Source: Pseudomonadota bacterium
GTDB taxonomy: Bacteria > Desulfobacterota > S145-22
NCBI GenBank assembly: GCA_015493505.1
Contig: WGDA01000003.1
Coordinates: 1-37,155 of the forward strand
DNA length: 37,155 bases
Direction: 5' to 3'
Numbering within the stretch: the stretch's first letter is position 1; the number at the start of each line of letters is the position of its first letter. Both the position numbers and the translations under genes were made by a program. Positions 1 to 7,538 of this stretch are shown here, piece after piece. The notes beneath the pieces are model-generated. The model searched no databases. It was not told the origin of the DNA and was given only the letters and a program-made list of their open reading frames with translations.

Positions 1-2
1 GT

Positions 3-1085
3 CTACACGTTGAACCGGAAGGTGATGACGTCACCGTCTTTGACGGGATACTCCTTTCCCTCCAGACGGAGCAGGCCTTTCTGGCGGGCTTCGGGAATTC
101 CCCCCACGTTCATGAGGTCCTCGAAGGCGATGACCTCCGCTTTGATAAATCCACGTTCGAAATCAGAATGAATTACCCCGGCGGCCTTGGCGGCGGGAAG
201 CTCCTCCGGAATCGTCCATGCCTTCACCTCGTCCTTCCCCACGGTGAAGAACGAGATTCTTCCCAGTTTTCGGTAACATAGATGGATCAGCCGGTTCATG
301 GCGCTTTCCGCTATCCCCAAGTCTTCCAGGAACGCCGCCGCGTCATCCGCTGAGAGTTGCGCAATCTCCATCTCTATCTTGGCGGCCACGGTGAACAGGC
401 TTTCCCTCAGGAACGGGTACGCGGCCTCGATCTCGGAGCTGAGTTTCCCGATCTCCGGAGACCCCAACTGGTCTTCATGCACGTTCAACGCCACGATCAT
501 GGGGCGCATGGTCAAAAAATCGAATCCCTTCAGGCGCTGCCGTTCCATGGGGGTGAAATCAAGCTGGTTCAGAAAAGTCTCTGACTCCAGGGATTCCTGA
601 CAGCGTTCGAGCAGGGATAGCTCTTCCTTGACAGGCAGCCCCCGCTTCAGGTCTTTGCGGAGGCGCTCGAGGCGTTTCTCAACGATGGAAAGGTCTGACA
701 GGATCAGGTCCGTGTGGAAGCGCTCCACATCCCGAAGAGGGTCCACCTTGCCCAGCGGGTGCGGGAAGACACTGTCCGGAAAGACCCGAACCACGTGAAC
801 GAAGGCGTCGATCTTTCCAATGGATTTCAGAAACGCGCCATCCATCTCACCCTTTTCTCCGTCCTTGACGATTCCGGCGAAATCGAGATATTCCATTTCA
901 GCGTAGGTGGTCTTTTTGGGCTGGTACATTTCGGACAGGCGGGTGACCCGTTCATCCATGACCTTCACGACCTTGATGTCGGGGCCTTGCCTCCCCGCCT
1001 TGTGGTCTTCCGAAGACGCCCCCGTCAGGGCGTCGAACAGGGTTGTCTTGCCGCTCAGGGGCAGGCCAATGATTCCAATTCTCAT
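3..1085 (-). CDS. ychF: Redox/ribosome-associated ATPase YchF (Obg-family P-loop NTPase)
   Basis: The 360-residue product starts MRIGIIGLPLSGKTTLFDAL, which carries the P-loop GLPLSGKT (residues 7-14). It ends in a beta-grasp (TGS-like) domain with the typical EYPVKDGDVITFRFNV terminus. Known YchF proteins are ATPases of the Obg family that bind ribosomes and take part in stress responses. Length matches the family (about 360 aa) and the gene is complete, with its stop at the window edge. It diverges from the flavoprotein operon at 1257. On the minus strand a weak promoter can be drawn (TTGAAT at 1120-1115, 17 bp, TAGAGA at 1097-1092), but the -10 box is poor. Family assignment is firm; nothing here tells more about its cellular role. 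Confidence 0.95.
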   Translation of the reverse strand: MRIGIIGLPLSGKTTLFDALTGASSEDHKAGRQGPDIKVVKVMDERVTRLSEMYQPKKTTYAEMEYLDFAGIVKDGEKGEMDGAFLKSIGKIDAFVHVVRVFPDSVFPHPLGKVDPLRDVERFHTDLILSDLSIVEKRLERLRKDLKRGLPVKEELSLLERCQESLESETFLNQLDFTPMERQRLKGFDFLTMRPMIVALNVHEDQLGSPEIGKLSSEIEAAYPFLRESLFTVAAKIEMEIAQLSADDAAAFLEDLGIAESAMNRLIHLCYRKLGRISFFTVGKDEVKAWTIPEELPAAKAAGVIHSDFERGFIKAEVIAFEDLMNVGGIPEARQKGLLRLEGKEYPVKDGDVITFRFNV

Positions 1086-1196
1086 ACCCCCTCTCTATCC
1101 CAAAAATATCCTGAATTCAAGGGGCATGGCGCCAAAAGGATTGCCTACGATCCCCATCTTTACGCGAATCATTCGGTGGTCCGCGAAAATTTTTTC

Positions 1197-1230
1197 TTGA
1201 CATGTAAAAATTATAATGGTAGAACCATTA
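1197..1230 (+). promoter_or_regulatory. Promoter with GntR-type operator, block A
   Basis: TTGACA lies at 1197-1202. A perfect 17-bp palindrome, TAATGGT-AGA-ACCATTA, spans 1214-1230. The layout recurs upstream of 6815 and 13039. With a 17-bp spacer the -10 would be TAGAAC (1220-1225), inside the palindrome, so a bound repressor would block polymerase. The core TGGTnnnACCA is the known recognition pattern of FadR-subfamily GntR proteins. Binding by the regulator at 6815 is inferred. Confidence 0.75.
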
Positions 1231-1256
1231 AAACGCTTAAAAAGGAGGAAGGACAG

Positions 1257-2468
1257 GTGGCGGGGAGACCCGCGCCGATGGTCCGGATGGGTGAGATGGC
1301 GGATAAAAGCTACGATGTGGTGATTGTGGGGGGCGGCGTCATGGGCTGCGCCTGCGCCTACTTCCTGAAACAGGCGGATGAAACCATCCAGGTGGCAGTA
1401 GTCGAGAAGGACCCCTCATACACCTACGCGTCCAGCACCCTTTCCATGGCAAACGTCCGGATACAGTTCAGCCTGAAGGAAAATATCGAGATTTCCCTGT
1501 ACGCCTTCGAATTTTTTGACCGGTTTCAGGAAGAGATGGCCGTGGACGGAGACGCGCCGGACCTGAGTTTCCAGAGGGAAGGGAATCTTTTTATAGCCGA
1601 TGAGGCAGGGCGTCCCGCTGCCGAAGAGGCGCTGGCGCTTCAGAAATCGCTGGGATGCCGCGTGGACTGGTGGACCCCAGAGGAGATTCGGGCTCACTAC
1701 CCCCTGTATCGCCCGGAAGAATTCGCGGGGGGGACCTTTGGGCCGGATGACGGGTATATCGACGCGTACTCCATGCTCATGGGGTTCAGAAAGAAGGCCA
1801 GGGTTTTAGGCGCGGAGTTTGTCCAGGACGAGGTAACGCAGGTCGAGGTGGATGACCGGCGTGTCGTTGGCGTGCGGCTCGCTTCTGGTGAGCGCCTGCG
1901 GGCGGGCGCCGTGGTCAATTGCGCGGGGGCGTGGGCGGCCGAGGTTGCCTCGACAGCGGGGATACATCTTCCCATTGAACCGGTCAAGCGCCAGATCTAC
2001 GCCCTGAAGACCGGCGTCAAGTTCGACGCGCCGTTGCCCTTGACAGTCCTCCCCTCCGGGCTCTATTTTCGGACGGAAACGGGAAACCTCATTCTGGTGG
2101 GAAAGTCCCTGGATGAGGACCCGGTGGGGTTCGACTTTACCTGGGAGAGAAGACGGTTTGAAAGGCTGCTCTGGCCGGAACTGGCCGACTTTGTTCCCGC
2201 CTTCGACGCGGTCAAAGTGGTTCGGGGATGGGCGGGGCTTTACGCGGTCAACCGGATGGATGACAATGCGGTCCTGGGTGAGTGGCCTGAGGTGAAGGGG
2301 TTTTATCTGGCGAATGGCTTTTCGGGCCACGGCCTGCAACAGGGTCCCGCGGTGGGCCGGTATATCTCTGAATTGATTCTGCAACGGCCGCCCACATTGG
2401 ATCTTTCCATCTTTGGGCCGGAGCGCGTGCTGGAAAACCGTCCGTTGAGCGAAAGCGGGATCGTGTAG
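1257..2468 (+). CDS. FAD-dependent oxidoreductase, DAO/FOXRED1-like
   Basis: This is a 403-residue flavoprotein of the D-amino-acid oxidase/DadA superfamily. The Rossmann motif DVVIVGGGVMGCACAY lies near residue 22, and a C-terminal GFSGHGLQQGPAVG segment is typical of the FAD-binding end of sarcosine dehydrogenase/FOXRED1-like enzymes. Such enzymes oxidise secondary or primary amines of amino acids. I place the start at GTG 1257 because AGGAGG sits at 1243-1248, eight bases upstream; in-frame ATGs at 1278, 1287 and 1296 have no such site. The open frame runs much further upstream, but that part is antisense to ychF. It is the first gene of block A, behind the GntR-type operator and ahead of the 2-oxoacid oxidoreductase genes, which suggests it makes an imine or 2-oxoacid for them. 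The substrate cannot be read from sequence. Confidence 0.85.
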   Translation: MAGRPAPMVRMGEMADKSYDVVIVGGGVMGCACAYFLKQADETIQVAVVEKDPSYTYASSTLSMANVRIQFSLKENIEISLYAFEFFDRFQEEMAVDGDAPDLSFQREGNLFIADEAGRPAAEEALALQKSLGCRVDWWTPEEIRAHYPLYRPEEFAGGTFGPDDGYIDAYSMLMGFRKKARVLGAEFVQDEVTQVEVDDRRVVGVRLASGERLRAGAVVNCAGAWAAEVASTAGIHLPIEPVKRQIYALKTGVKFDAPLPLTVLPSGLYFRTETGNLILVGKSLDEDPVGFDFTWERRRFERLLWPELADFVPAFDAVKVVRGWAGLYAVNRMDDNAVLGEWPEVKGFYLANGFSGHGLQQGPAVGRYISELILQRPPTLDLSIFGPERVLENRPLSESGIV

Positions 2469-2542
2469 GAAATGATGCATTCGCAAGTGATCAAAATTAG
2501 AAGGCAAGGTTTTTTACAGAGCCGTCAAAGGTGAATATAAGA

Positions 2543-3694
2543 ATGTCTGAAGCAACCACCCAACAGGTCACGGCGTCCCTTCCCGAGGGCCGCTATTTTT
2601 TCTCCGGCAACGAGGCGGTGGCGGAGGGGGCGTTATCGGCTGGGTGCCGGTTCTACGGGGGCTATCCCATCACGCCGTCCAGCGAGATTATGGAGCGGAT
2701 GGCGGCGCGCCTTCCGGAGCGAGGGGGCGTGTTCATCCAGATGGAGGATGAGATTGCCTCCATCGCGTCAGTCATCGGTGCCTCCTGGGCGGGTGCCAAG
2801 GCCATGACCGCCACTTCCGGTCCCGGGATCAGCCTCATGCAGGAAGGAATCGGCTACGCCGTTTTTACTGAAACCCCGTGTGTCATTGTGGACATTCAGC
2901 GGGCGGGCCCCTCCACGGGCCAGGCCACCAAGGTGGGCAGCGGGGACATCATGCAGGCCAAGTGGGGGTCTCATGGGGACGCCCTTCCCATCGCCCTGTC
3001 TCCCTGGTCCGTACAGGAGATGTTTGACCTGACTCTCCAGGCGTTTAACCTGGCAGAGCGGTTTCGCGTTCCGGTGTACCTGATGGGGGAGGAGGCCACC
3101 GCCCATCTGCGGGAGGGCATCCGGGTTCCCGAACGGGTGGAGGTGGTTGAACGAAACCGGGGCCCGGGAGACCCCTTTGGCACCGACGAGCCGGACGGCG
3201 TGCCTCCCATGCCGGCCTTTGGGGATGGACAGAAGCTGCTGGTGACCGGCTCCACCCATGACCGGAGGGGGTTTCGCAAAACGGATGATCCGGAGACCCA
3301 TCGGGTTCTCGTGGAGCGGCTTCATAAAAAGATTCTCAATCACGCGGCGGAGATTATCCAGATGGAAGCCTATCACCTTGAGGACGCCCGTGTCGGGATT
3401 GTCGCCTATGGGTTTACCGCCCGCAGCGCCCTGTTCGCGGTGAACAGGCTGCGAAAGGAAGGCTTGCCCGTTGGCCTTCTCCGCCTGAAGACCCTCTGGC
3501 CCTTCCCTTACGAGACTGTCGAGGCCCTGACCGGCTCCCTCGCCCACTGCCTGACCTTCGAAATGAACATGGGGCAGGTCTCCGGAGAGATTCAGAAGGT
3601 CTGCCGGTGCCCGCTGAGTGTGACCACACAGGTCAATGGCACCATCATTTCTCCGCTCACTATCGAGCGGAAGATTCGGGAGGTTTTATCATGA
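2543..3694 (+). CDS. 2-oxoacid:ferredoxin oxidoreductase alpha subunit (KorA-like)
   Basis: This subunit carries the pyrimidine-binding and linker domains of the KorA/VorB family of thiamine-diphosphate 2-oxoacid:ferredoxin oxidoreductases. Family hallmarks are GNEAVAEGALSAGCRFYGGYPITPSSEI near the N-terminus, the QMEDEIASIASVIGASWAGAKAMTATSGPG segment split here as QMEDEIA and TATSGPG, and GPSTGQATKVGSGD. The enzyme decarboxylates a 2-oxoacid to acyl-CoA and reduces ferredoxin in the cytoplasm. ATG 2543 follows an AAGGTG site at good distance; an in-frame GTG at 2531 is the alternative. Its last codons overlap the beta start in an ATGA arrangement, so the subunits are translationally coupled. 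The sequence alone does not separate 2-oxoglutarate from branched-chain or other 2-oxoacids. Confidence 0.9.
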   Translation: MSEATTQQVTASLPEGRYFFSGNEAVAEGALSAGCRFYGGYPITPSSEIMERMAARLPERGGVFIQMEDEIASIASVIGASWAGAKAMTATSGPGISLMQEGIGYAVFTETPCVIVDIQRAGPSTGQATKVGSGDIMQAKWGSHGDALPIALSPWSVQEMFDLTLQAFNLAERFRVPVYLMGEEATAHLREGIRVPERVEVVERNRGPGDPFGTDEPDGVPPMPAFGDGQKLLVTGSTHDRRGFRKTDDPETHRVLVERLHKKILNHAAEIIQMEAYHLEDARVGIVAYGFTARSALFAVNRLRKEGLPVGLLRLKTLWPFPYETVEALTGSLAHCLTFEMNMGQVSGEIQKVCRCPLSVTTQVNGTIISPLTIERKIREVLS

Positions 3695-4443
3695 CCCGGG
3701 CGCTTGAGGGATATATCCGGCCGGAGATTACCGGCACGCCGTTCTGCCCCGGCTGCGGGCATGGCAGCCTTATGGGCACCATCCTGCGGGCCATCGAGGA
3801 CCTCGGCTGGGACATGGACGACATGCTTTTTGTCTCCGGCATCGGGTGCGCCGGCTGGATCCCCAGCCCCCATTTCAATGCCGATACCCTGCATACCCTT
3901 CACGGGCGGGCCATCGCCTTTGCCACGGGCGCGAAGCTGGTTAACCCCGATCTCAGGGTCATGGTCATCGGGGGAGACGGAGACCTCACCTCCATCGGGG
4001 GCAACCACCTGATACACGCCGCCCGCCGGAACATCGACCTGACCGTCATCTGCGCCAACAACATGATTTACGGCATGACGGGAGGCCAGGCGGCATCCAC
4101 GACGCCGGTAGGTTGTTTCAGCTCCACCACCCCTCAGGGGAACCCTTATCCCCCCTTTGATCTCTGCAAGCTCCTGGAGGGGGCCGGCGCCCGTTACGTG
4201 GCACGGTTTGCCATTACCCAGCCCCTGGAGCTCCGGGAGGCCATCAAAAAGGCCCTGACGTTGACCGGTTTTACCTTTGTGGAGGCTGTTTCCCCCTGTC
4301 CCACTCAGTTCGGTCGCCGGAACAGGATCGATCAGGCGACGGGAATGATTCGCTATCTTCAGGAGCACTGCCTGCCGAAGGAAGAGGCGACCGGCAGCGA
4401 GGGGCCTGACAAAATCATCACGGGAGAATTTGTCGGTGCGTGA
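3691..4443 (+). CDS. 2-oxoacid:ferredoxin oxidoreductase beta subunit (KorB-like)
   Basis: This 250-residue subunit binds thiamine diphosphate. It has FCPGCGHGS near residue 18, the metal/ThDP motif GGDGDLTSIGGN and the closing CANN (together GDG-Nx~25-NN). These place it in the KorB/PorB family. It forms the active site together with the alpha subunit encoded directly upstream. The start ATG 3691 overlaps the alpha stop (ATGA), and its own stop overlaps the gamma start. Cysteines in the CPGC motif and later (GIGCAG, PVGCFS) are compatible with the [4Fe-4S] cluster known in this subunit family. The length is slightly short against some KorB proteins (270-290 aa) but all core motifs are present. 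Confidence 0.9.
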   Translation: MTRALEGYIRPEITGTPFCPGCGHGSLMGTILRAIEDLGWDMDDMLFVSGIGCAGWIPSPHFNADTLHTLHGRAIAFATGAKLVNPDLRVMVIGGDGDLTSIGGNHLIHAARRNIDLTVICANNMIYGMTGGQAASTTPVGCFSSTTPQGNPYPPFDLCKLLEGAGARYVARFAITQPLELREAIKKALTLTGFTFVEAVSPCPTQFGRRNRIDQATGMIRYLQEHCLPKEEATGSEGPDKIITGEFVGA

Positions 4444-4984
4444 GATTATTCAGATTCGGTTGGCGGGGTTTGGTGGTCAGGGCGTCGTCCTTGCCGGGAT
4501 GCTGCTGGCCGCGGCGGGGGTCAAAGAGGGCCTGGAAGTGGCGAATTCAAATTCGTACGGGGCCCAGGCGCGGGGAAGCGCCTGCAAGGCGGAAGTGGTT
4601 CTGGGGAAACGCCCCATCATCTTCCCGCATGTTCTGACCTCCGATATCCTCATCGCCTTTTCGCATGAGGCGTATGGCCTCTTCCTGCCAGACATGGCTC
4701 CGGAGGGAACGATCCTGTACGACCCCTATCACGTAAGCCCGGGGGAAACGGGGCACGCCTACGTCGAGGTGCCTGCCACGCAGACGGCCCTGGATACCTT
4801 CGGGACCCCCCAGTCCGCCAACATCGTCATGCTGGGCGCCCTGACGGAACTGCCGGAGACCATCTCCGGGAAGAGCATGACCGAAGCCGTTCGCGAGAAC
4901 TCCCCCCGCCGGTTTCTGGAGGCCAACCTGAAGGCCCTGGCGCTTGGCATTGCCCTGATGAAAAACCGGAAAGGAAGTGACTGA
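4436..4984 (+). CDS. 2-oxoacid:ferredoxin oxidoreductase gamma subunit (KorC-like)
   Basis: The 182-residue product has the gamma-domain signature IRLAGFGGQGVVLAG at the N-terminus, then NSNSYGAQARGSACKAEVVL, typical of KorC/PorG subunits that complete the CoA-binding part of the complex. I prefer GTG 4436, because GGGAG at 4422-4426 sits about nine bases upstream; an in-frame TTG at 4430 would be too close to that site. The gene overlaps the end of the beta gene by eight bases and its TGA overlaps the next ATG (TGATG), so alpha, beta, gamma and the GltD-like gene form one coupled unit. Confidence 0.88.
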   Translation: MREIIQIRLAGFGGQGVVLAGMLLAAAGVKEGLEVANSNSYGAQARGSACKAEVVLGKRPIIFPHVLTSDILIAFSHEAYGLFLPDMAPEGTILYDPYHVSPGETGHAYVEVPATQTALDTFGTPQSANIVMLGALTELPETISGKSMTEAVRENSPRRFLEANLKALALGIALMKNRKGSD

Positions 4985-6384
4985 TGGCCGTCGTTGGCAG
5001 AACCTTCAGACCCCGCGTCAATCATGAACGGTGCAATACCTGCAGCGTCTGCACCGAACAGTGCCCCGCCTACGTGGACCCGGGATTCCGGGATGCCACC
5101 GAGAGTGTGCGGGGCCAGGTCTTCGCGTCCTTTGCCGTTTCTCCGCCGGCGCAGGCCACCCCCATCGAGGCGTCTCCGCCCCCCTGCCAGGTCACGTGCC
5201 CCATCCACCAGGATGTCCGGGGCTACCTCAAGGCCGTGGCCGAGGAGAGATTCAGAGATGCCGTGACGCTGATTCGCGAGACCAATCCGCTTCCCCTCGT
5301 CTGCGGCACCATCTGCCCCCATCCCTGCGAACGTGAATGCCTTTGCGGGACGTTCGATGACCCGGTCGGGATCCGGGCCGTCAAGCGTTTCGCCGCCCTC
5401 TACGAGAAGCGGGAAGGGATGCGCCCGGAGGTTCCCCCGCCCGTGCCTGGAAAGAAAGTTGCCATCATCGGGTCCGGCCCCGCGGGGATCGCCGCCGCCT
5501 ACACCCTGATACGACGGGGCGTCACGCCTGTCGTTTTTGAAAAGACCTCAAGGCTGGGAGGAATGCTGGCGTGGGCCATTCCCACATTCCGCCTTCCCCG
5601 GGAGATCCTCGATTATGAGCTCGAAGTTCTCAGGGAGATGGGCGTGCGTTTCAGGACGGGTCAGGCCCTGGGAGAAACCCTCACGCTTTCCTCTCTGAGA
5701 AGCGAGGGGTATGCCGCCATCCTTCTGACGGTTGGCGCCACGAGGGGCCGTAAGGTCAGCCTGGAAGGGGAAGCGGCCTTTCCCGCGCATCTGGACTGCC
5801 TGGACGCACTCTTTGCCGTGCACCGGGGAGAGGCGCCGGATTTGGGAAGCGCCGTGGCCGTTATCGGCGGGGGAAACGCCGCCATCGACACGGCCAGGGT
5901 TCTCAAGCGGGAGGGCGTTTCCGAGGTTACCGTGATCTACCGGCGCCCCGAAGATCAGATGCCGGCTGACCCGGAAGAGGTTCAGGCGGCGAAAGGGGAG
6001 GGGGTGCGATTTCGCTTTTCAGCCCTGCCTACCCGCCTGTCCAGGGAAAATGAAACCTGGCGCCTGAGCGGGTTTGAGACCCGTTCCCAGGGAAGGGGCG
6101 CGCCGGTGGAAATGGTCAAAGATCGCTCTTTTGCGATTTCGGTCACGGGCCTGGTCTCCGCCATCAGCCAGGTTCCGGAGAGTGCGTGGGCGGAAGGTGA
6201 GGGCATCGCCGTCCATTCCGATGGGACCCTCCAGGTGGACGAGGCGATGCGAACCTCTCGGGAAGGGGTTTACGCGGCGGGAGATGCCGTCACCGGCCCC
6301 AGCACCGTGGTGGAGGCGATGGCCAGTGGCGCCATGGCGGCCGAACACATCCTGAAGTCCCTGACTGGAGGTGCCAAGTCATGA
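4984..6384 (+). CDS. GltD-like NAD(P)H:ferredoxin-type flavoprotein with N-terminal Fe-S motif
   Basis: This 466-residue protein starts with a Cys cluster, CNTCSVCTEQCP (C17, C20, C23, C27). Next comes the Fe-S helical domain of the glutamate synthase small chain (CQVTCPIHQDVRGYL, then CGTICPHPCERECLCG). Then follow an FAD Rossmann fold (GSGPAG near 163-168) and a nucleotide-binding fold (GGGNAAIDTA near 293-302), ending in the family's GVYAAGDAVTGPSTVVEAMASG. Related proteins are GltD and NfnB, which pass electrons between NAD(P)H and Fe-S partners. Its overlap with the KorC-like gene and with the next ferredoxin gene suggests it takes electrons from the 2-oxoacid oxidoreductase, or links that enzyme to NADP. 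No GltB partner is nearby, so glutamate synthesis is unlikely. Confidence 0.85.
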   Translation: MAVVGRTFRPRVNHERCNTCSVCTEQCPAYVDPGFRDATESVRGQVFASFAVSPPAQATPIEASPPPCQVTCPIHQDVRGYLKAVAEERFRDAVTLIRETNPLPLVCGTICPHPCERECLCGTFDDPVGIRAVKRFAALYEKREGMRPEVPPPVPGKKVAIIGSGPAGIAAAYTLIRRGVTPVVFEKTSRLGGMLAWAIPTFRLPREILDYELEVLREMGVRFRTGQALGETLTLSSLRSEGYAAILLTVGATRGRKVSLEGEAAFPAHLDCLDALFAVHRGEAPDLGSAVAVIGGGNAAIDTARVLKREGVSEVTVIYRRPEDQMPADPEEVQAAKGEGVRFRFSALPTRLSRENETWRLSGFETRSQGRGAPVEMVKDRSFAISVTGLVSAISQVPESAWAEGEGIAVHSDGTLQVDEAMRTSREGVYAAGDAVTGPSTVVEAMASGAMAAEHILKSLTGGAKS

Positions 6385-6683
6385 AAGGCTATCCCGTCTG
6401 CCGGGCCGAGAAAACACCCCGGGGCCTGTCTGCTTCAACCTTCGAAGGGAGCTCCTGGTCGGAACTGGAAGCCGCCGCTGTCCGGGAGGCGCGGCGATGC
6501 CTGGGCTCCTTCTTCTGCGACGCCTGCGACCTCTGCCTCCTCTTATGCCCAGACCTCTGCATCACGCGGGACGCATCGGGACATATCACCATCGACCTCG
6601 ATTACTGTAAAGGGTGCGGCGTCTGTGCCGCCATCTGTCCCAAGGGCGCCATTGAGATGATCCCGGAGAAAGAGGTTTCCTGA
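6381..6683 (+). CDS. Small 2x[4Fe-4S] ferredoxin (delta-type subunit)
   Basis: The 100-residue product has two clustered Cys motifs, CDACDLCLLLCPDLC and CKGCGVCAAICPKG, typical of ferredoxin delta subunits of 2-oxoacid oxidoreductases. Its first half (RRCLGSFFCDACDLC) resembles the C-terminal ferredoxin extension found on some GltD-like proteins, so it may be that domain split off into its own gene. The ATG overlaps the stop of the preceding gene (ATGA). It is the last gene of block A; the next gene begins 132 bases later behind its own promoter. It probably shuttles electrons between the KorABC-like enzyme and the GltD-like flavoprotein. Confidence 0.88.
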   Translation: MKGYPVCRAEKTPRGLSASTFEGSSWSELEAAAVREARRCLGSFFCDACDLCLLLCPDLCITRDASGHITIDLDYCKGCGVCAAICPKGAIEMIPEKEVS

Positions 6684-6718
6684 AAAGTCGTGTCACGGTT
6701 TGCCGGCCAGCAAATGCC

Positions 6719-6750
6719 TTGACGCTTAAAAATTAGAATGGTAAGACCAT
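6719..6750 (+). promoter_or_regulatory. Promoter with GntR-type operator, regulator block B
   Basis: TTGACG lies at 6719-6724, with a 17-bp spacer to TAAGAC at 6742-6747. The palindrome ATGGT-AAG-ACCAT (6738-6750) overlaps that -10. The spacing from the TTGAC box to the palindrome matches the sites at 1197-1230 and 12851-12887. It stands 64 bases upstream of the GntR gene, which points to autoregulation. The arms are only 5 bp here, so this may be the weakest of the three sites. Confidence 0.72.
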
Positions 6751-6814
6751 CAATATGAGTGGGGGAATCATCTCTCCACGGGTGGTATAAACGAGTATTT
6801 TCTGGAGCGCAAAG

Positions 6815-7537
6815 ATGCCCATGTTCAAGCCTGCCAAACAGAACCGGATCTTTGAAGACGTCGTGGAACAGATTCAGGACGCGATTTTGTCTGGTCAGGT
6901 AAAGCCCGGGGAGACCCTGCCGTCAGAGCGTGAGTTGAGAGAGGTTTTCAAGGTCAGCCGCGGAACCATCCGGGAAGCATTGCGGGTTCTGGAACAGAAG
7001 GGGCTGATAGAGATCAAACTCGGCGTGGGAGGGGGCGCGATTGTCAAGGAGGCCTCTGTCGATGTCCTGGCCGAAAGCCTGGACCTGCTGATTCGCCACC
7101 GTAAGGTATCGATGGAGCATTTGGCGGAGTTCCGGATCGGCGTGGAAGGGGATATCGTGGCGATGGCCGTCGAGCGCGCCACGCCACAGGACATAGAAGA
7201 ACTGGAACGAATTACGAAAATGGCCCAGTCTTACTGTGACAAGGGGCCAGATTACGTGCGCCAGTTCCTCGAGGCCGATATGCAGTTTCACCTGACCCTG
7301 TCCCGGATCACGAAAAACCCTATGTATGACGCCATTGGCCGGATCATCCATGAAAATATCCTTTCCTATTACAAAGATTTTATCGAACGCAAGGGTATCA
7401 AGCTGAAGGAAAACTGCGACGATCTTGCCAGGCTTGTGGCGGCGATGAAGGCGAAAAGGCCCGAAGAGGCACGCACCGTCCTCAAAGAGCACATCACGAG
7501 GTATGCATCTATCTTCGAGGAAAAGAAGGACCAGTAG
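6815..7537 (+). CDS. GntR-family transcriptional regulator, FadR/FCD subfamily
   Basis: The product has 240 residues. The N-terminal winged helix-turn-helix contains GETLPSERELREVFKVSRGTIREALRVLE in two parts: LPSERELREVFKVSRGT for the helix-turn-helix entry, and REALRVLEQKGLIE after it. An all-helical FCD effector domain follows, with the D-x3-H motif (DMQFH) and a final KEHI histidine (H226). In family members these residues bind a metal or the effector. The region where another ligand His is usual reads DDLARLVAAM, so that His is absent. FCD regulators usually respond to the substrate or an intermediate of the pathway they control. A matching TGGTnnnACCA operator lies upstream of this gene and of blocks A and C. 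The next gene starts one base after its stop region, so regulator and flavoprotein are co-transcribed. Confidence 0.92.
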   Translation: MPMFKPAKQNRIFEDVVEQIQDAILSGQVKPGETLPSERELREVFKVSRGTIREALRVLEQKGLIEIKLGVGGGAIVKEASVDVLAESLDLLIRHRKVSMEHLAEFRIGVEGDIVAMAVERATPQDIEELERITKMAQSYCDKGPDYVRQFLEADMQFHLTLSRITKNPMYDAIGRIIHENILSYYKDFIERKGIKLKENCDDLARLVAAMKAKRPEEARTVLKEHITRYASIFEEKKDQ

Positions 7538-7538
7538 G

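Noticed and set aside
1212-1217. TATAAT as -10 of the block A promoter
   Set aside because: It lies only 9 bp after TTGACA, as does the equivalent in block C; too close for a normal promoter. A 17-bp spacing gives TAxxAC boxes within the operators.
714-1256. Long upstream extension of the first flavoprotein frame
   Set aside because: It is antisense to ychF, precedes the operator and lacks family similarity; GTG 1257 has a strong ribosome site.
6699-6716. TTTGC/GCAAA hairpin after the small ferredoxin gene as a terminator
   Set aside because: Only 5 bp and no T run follows.
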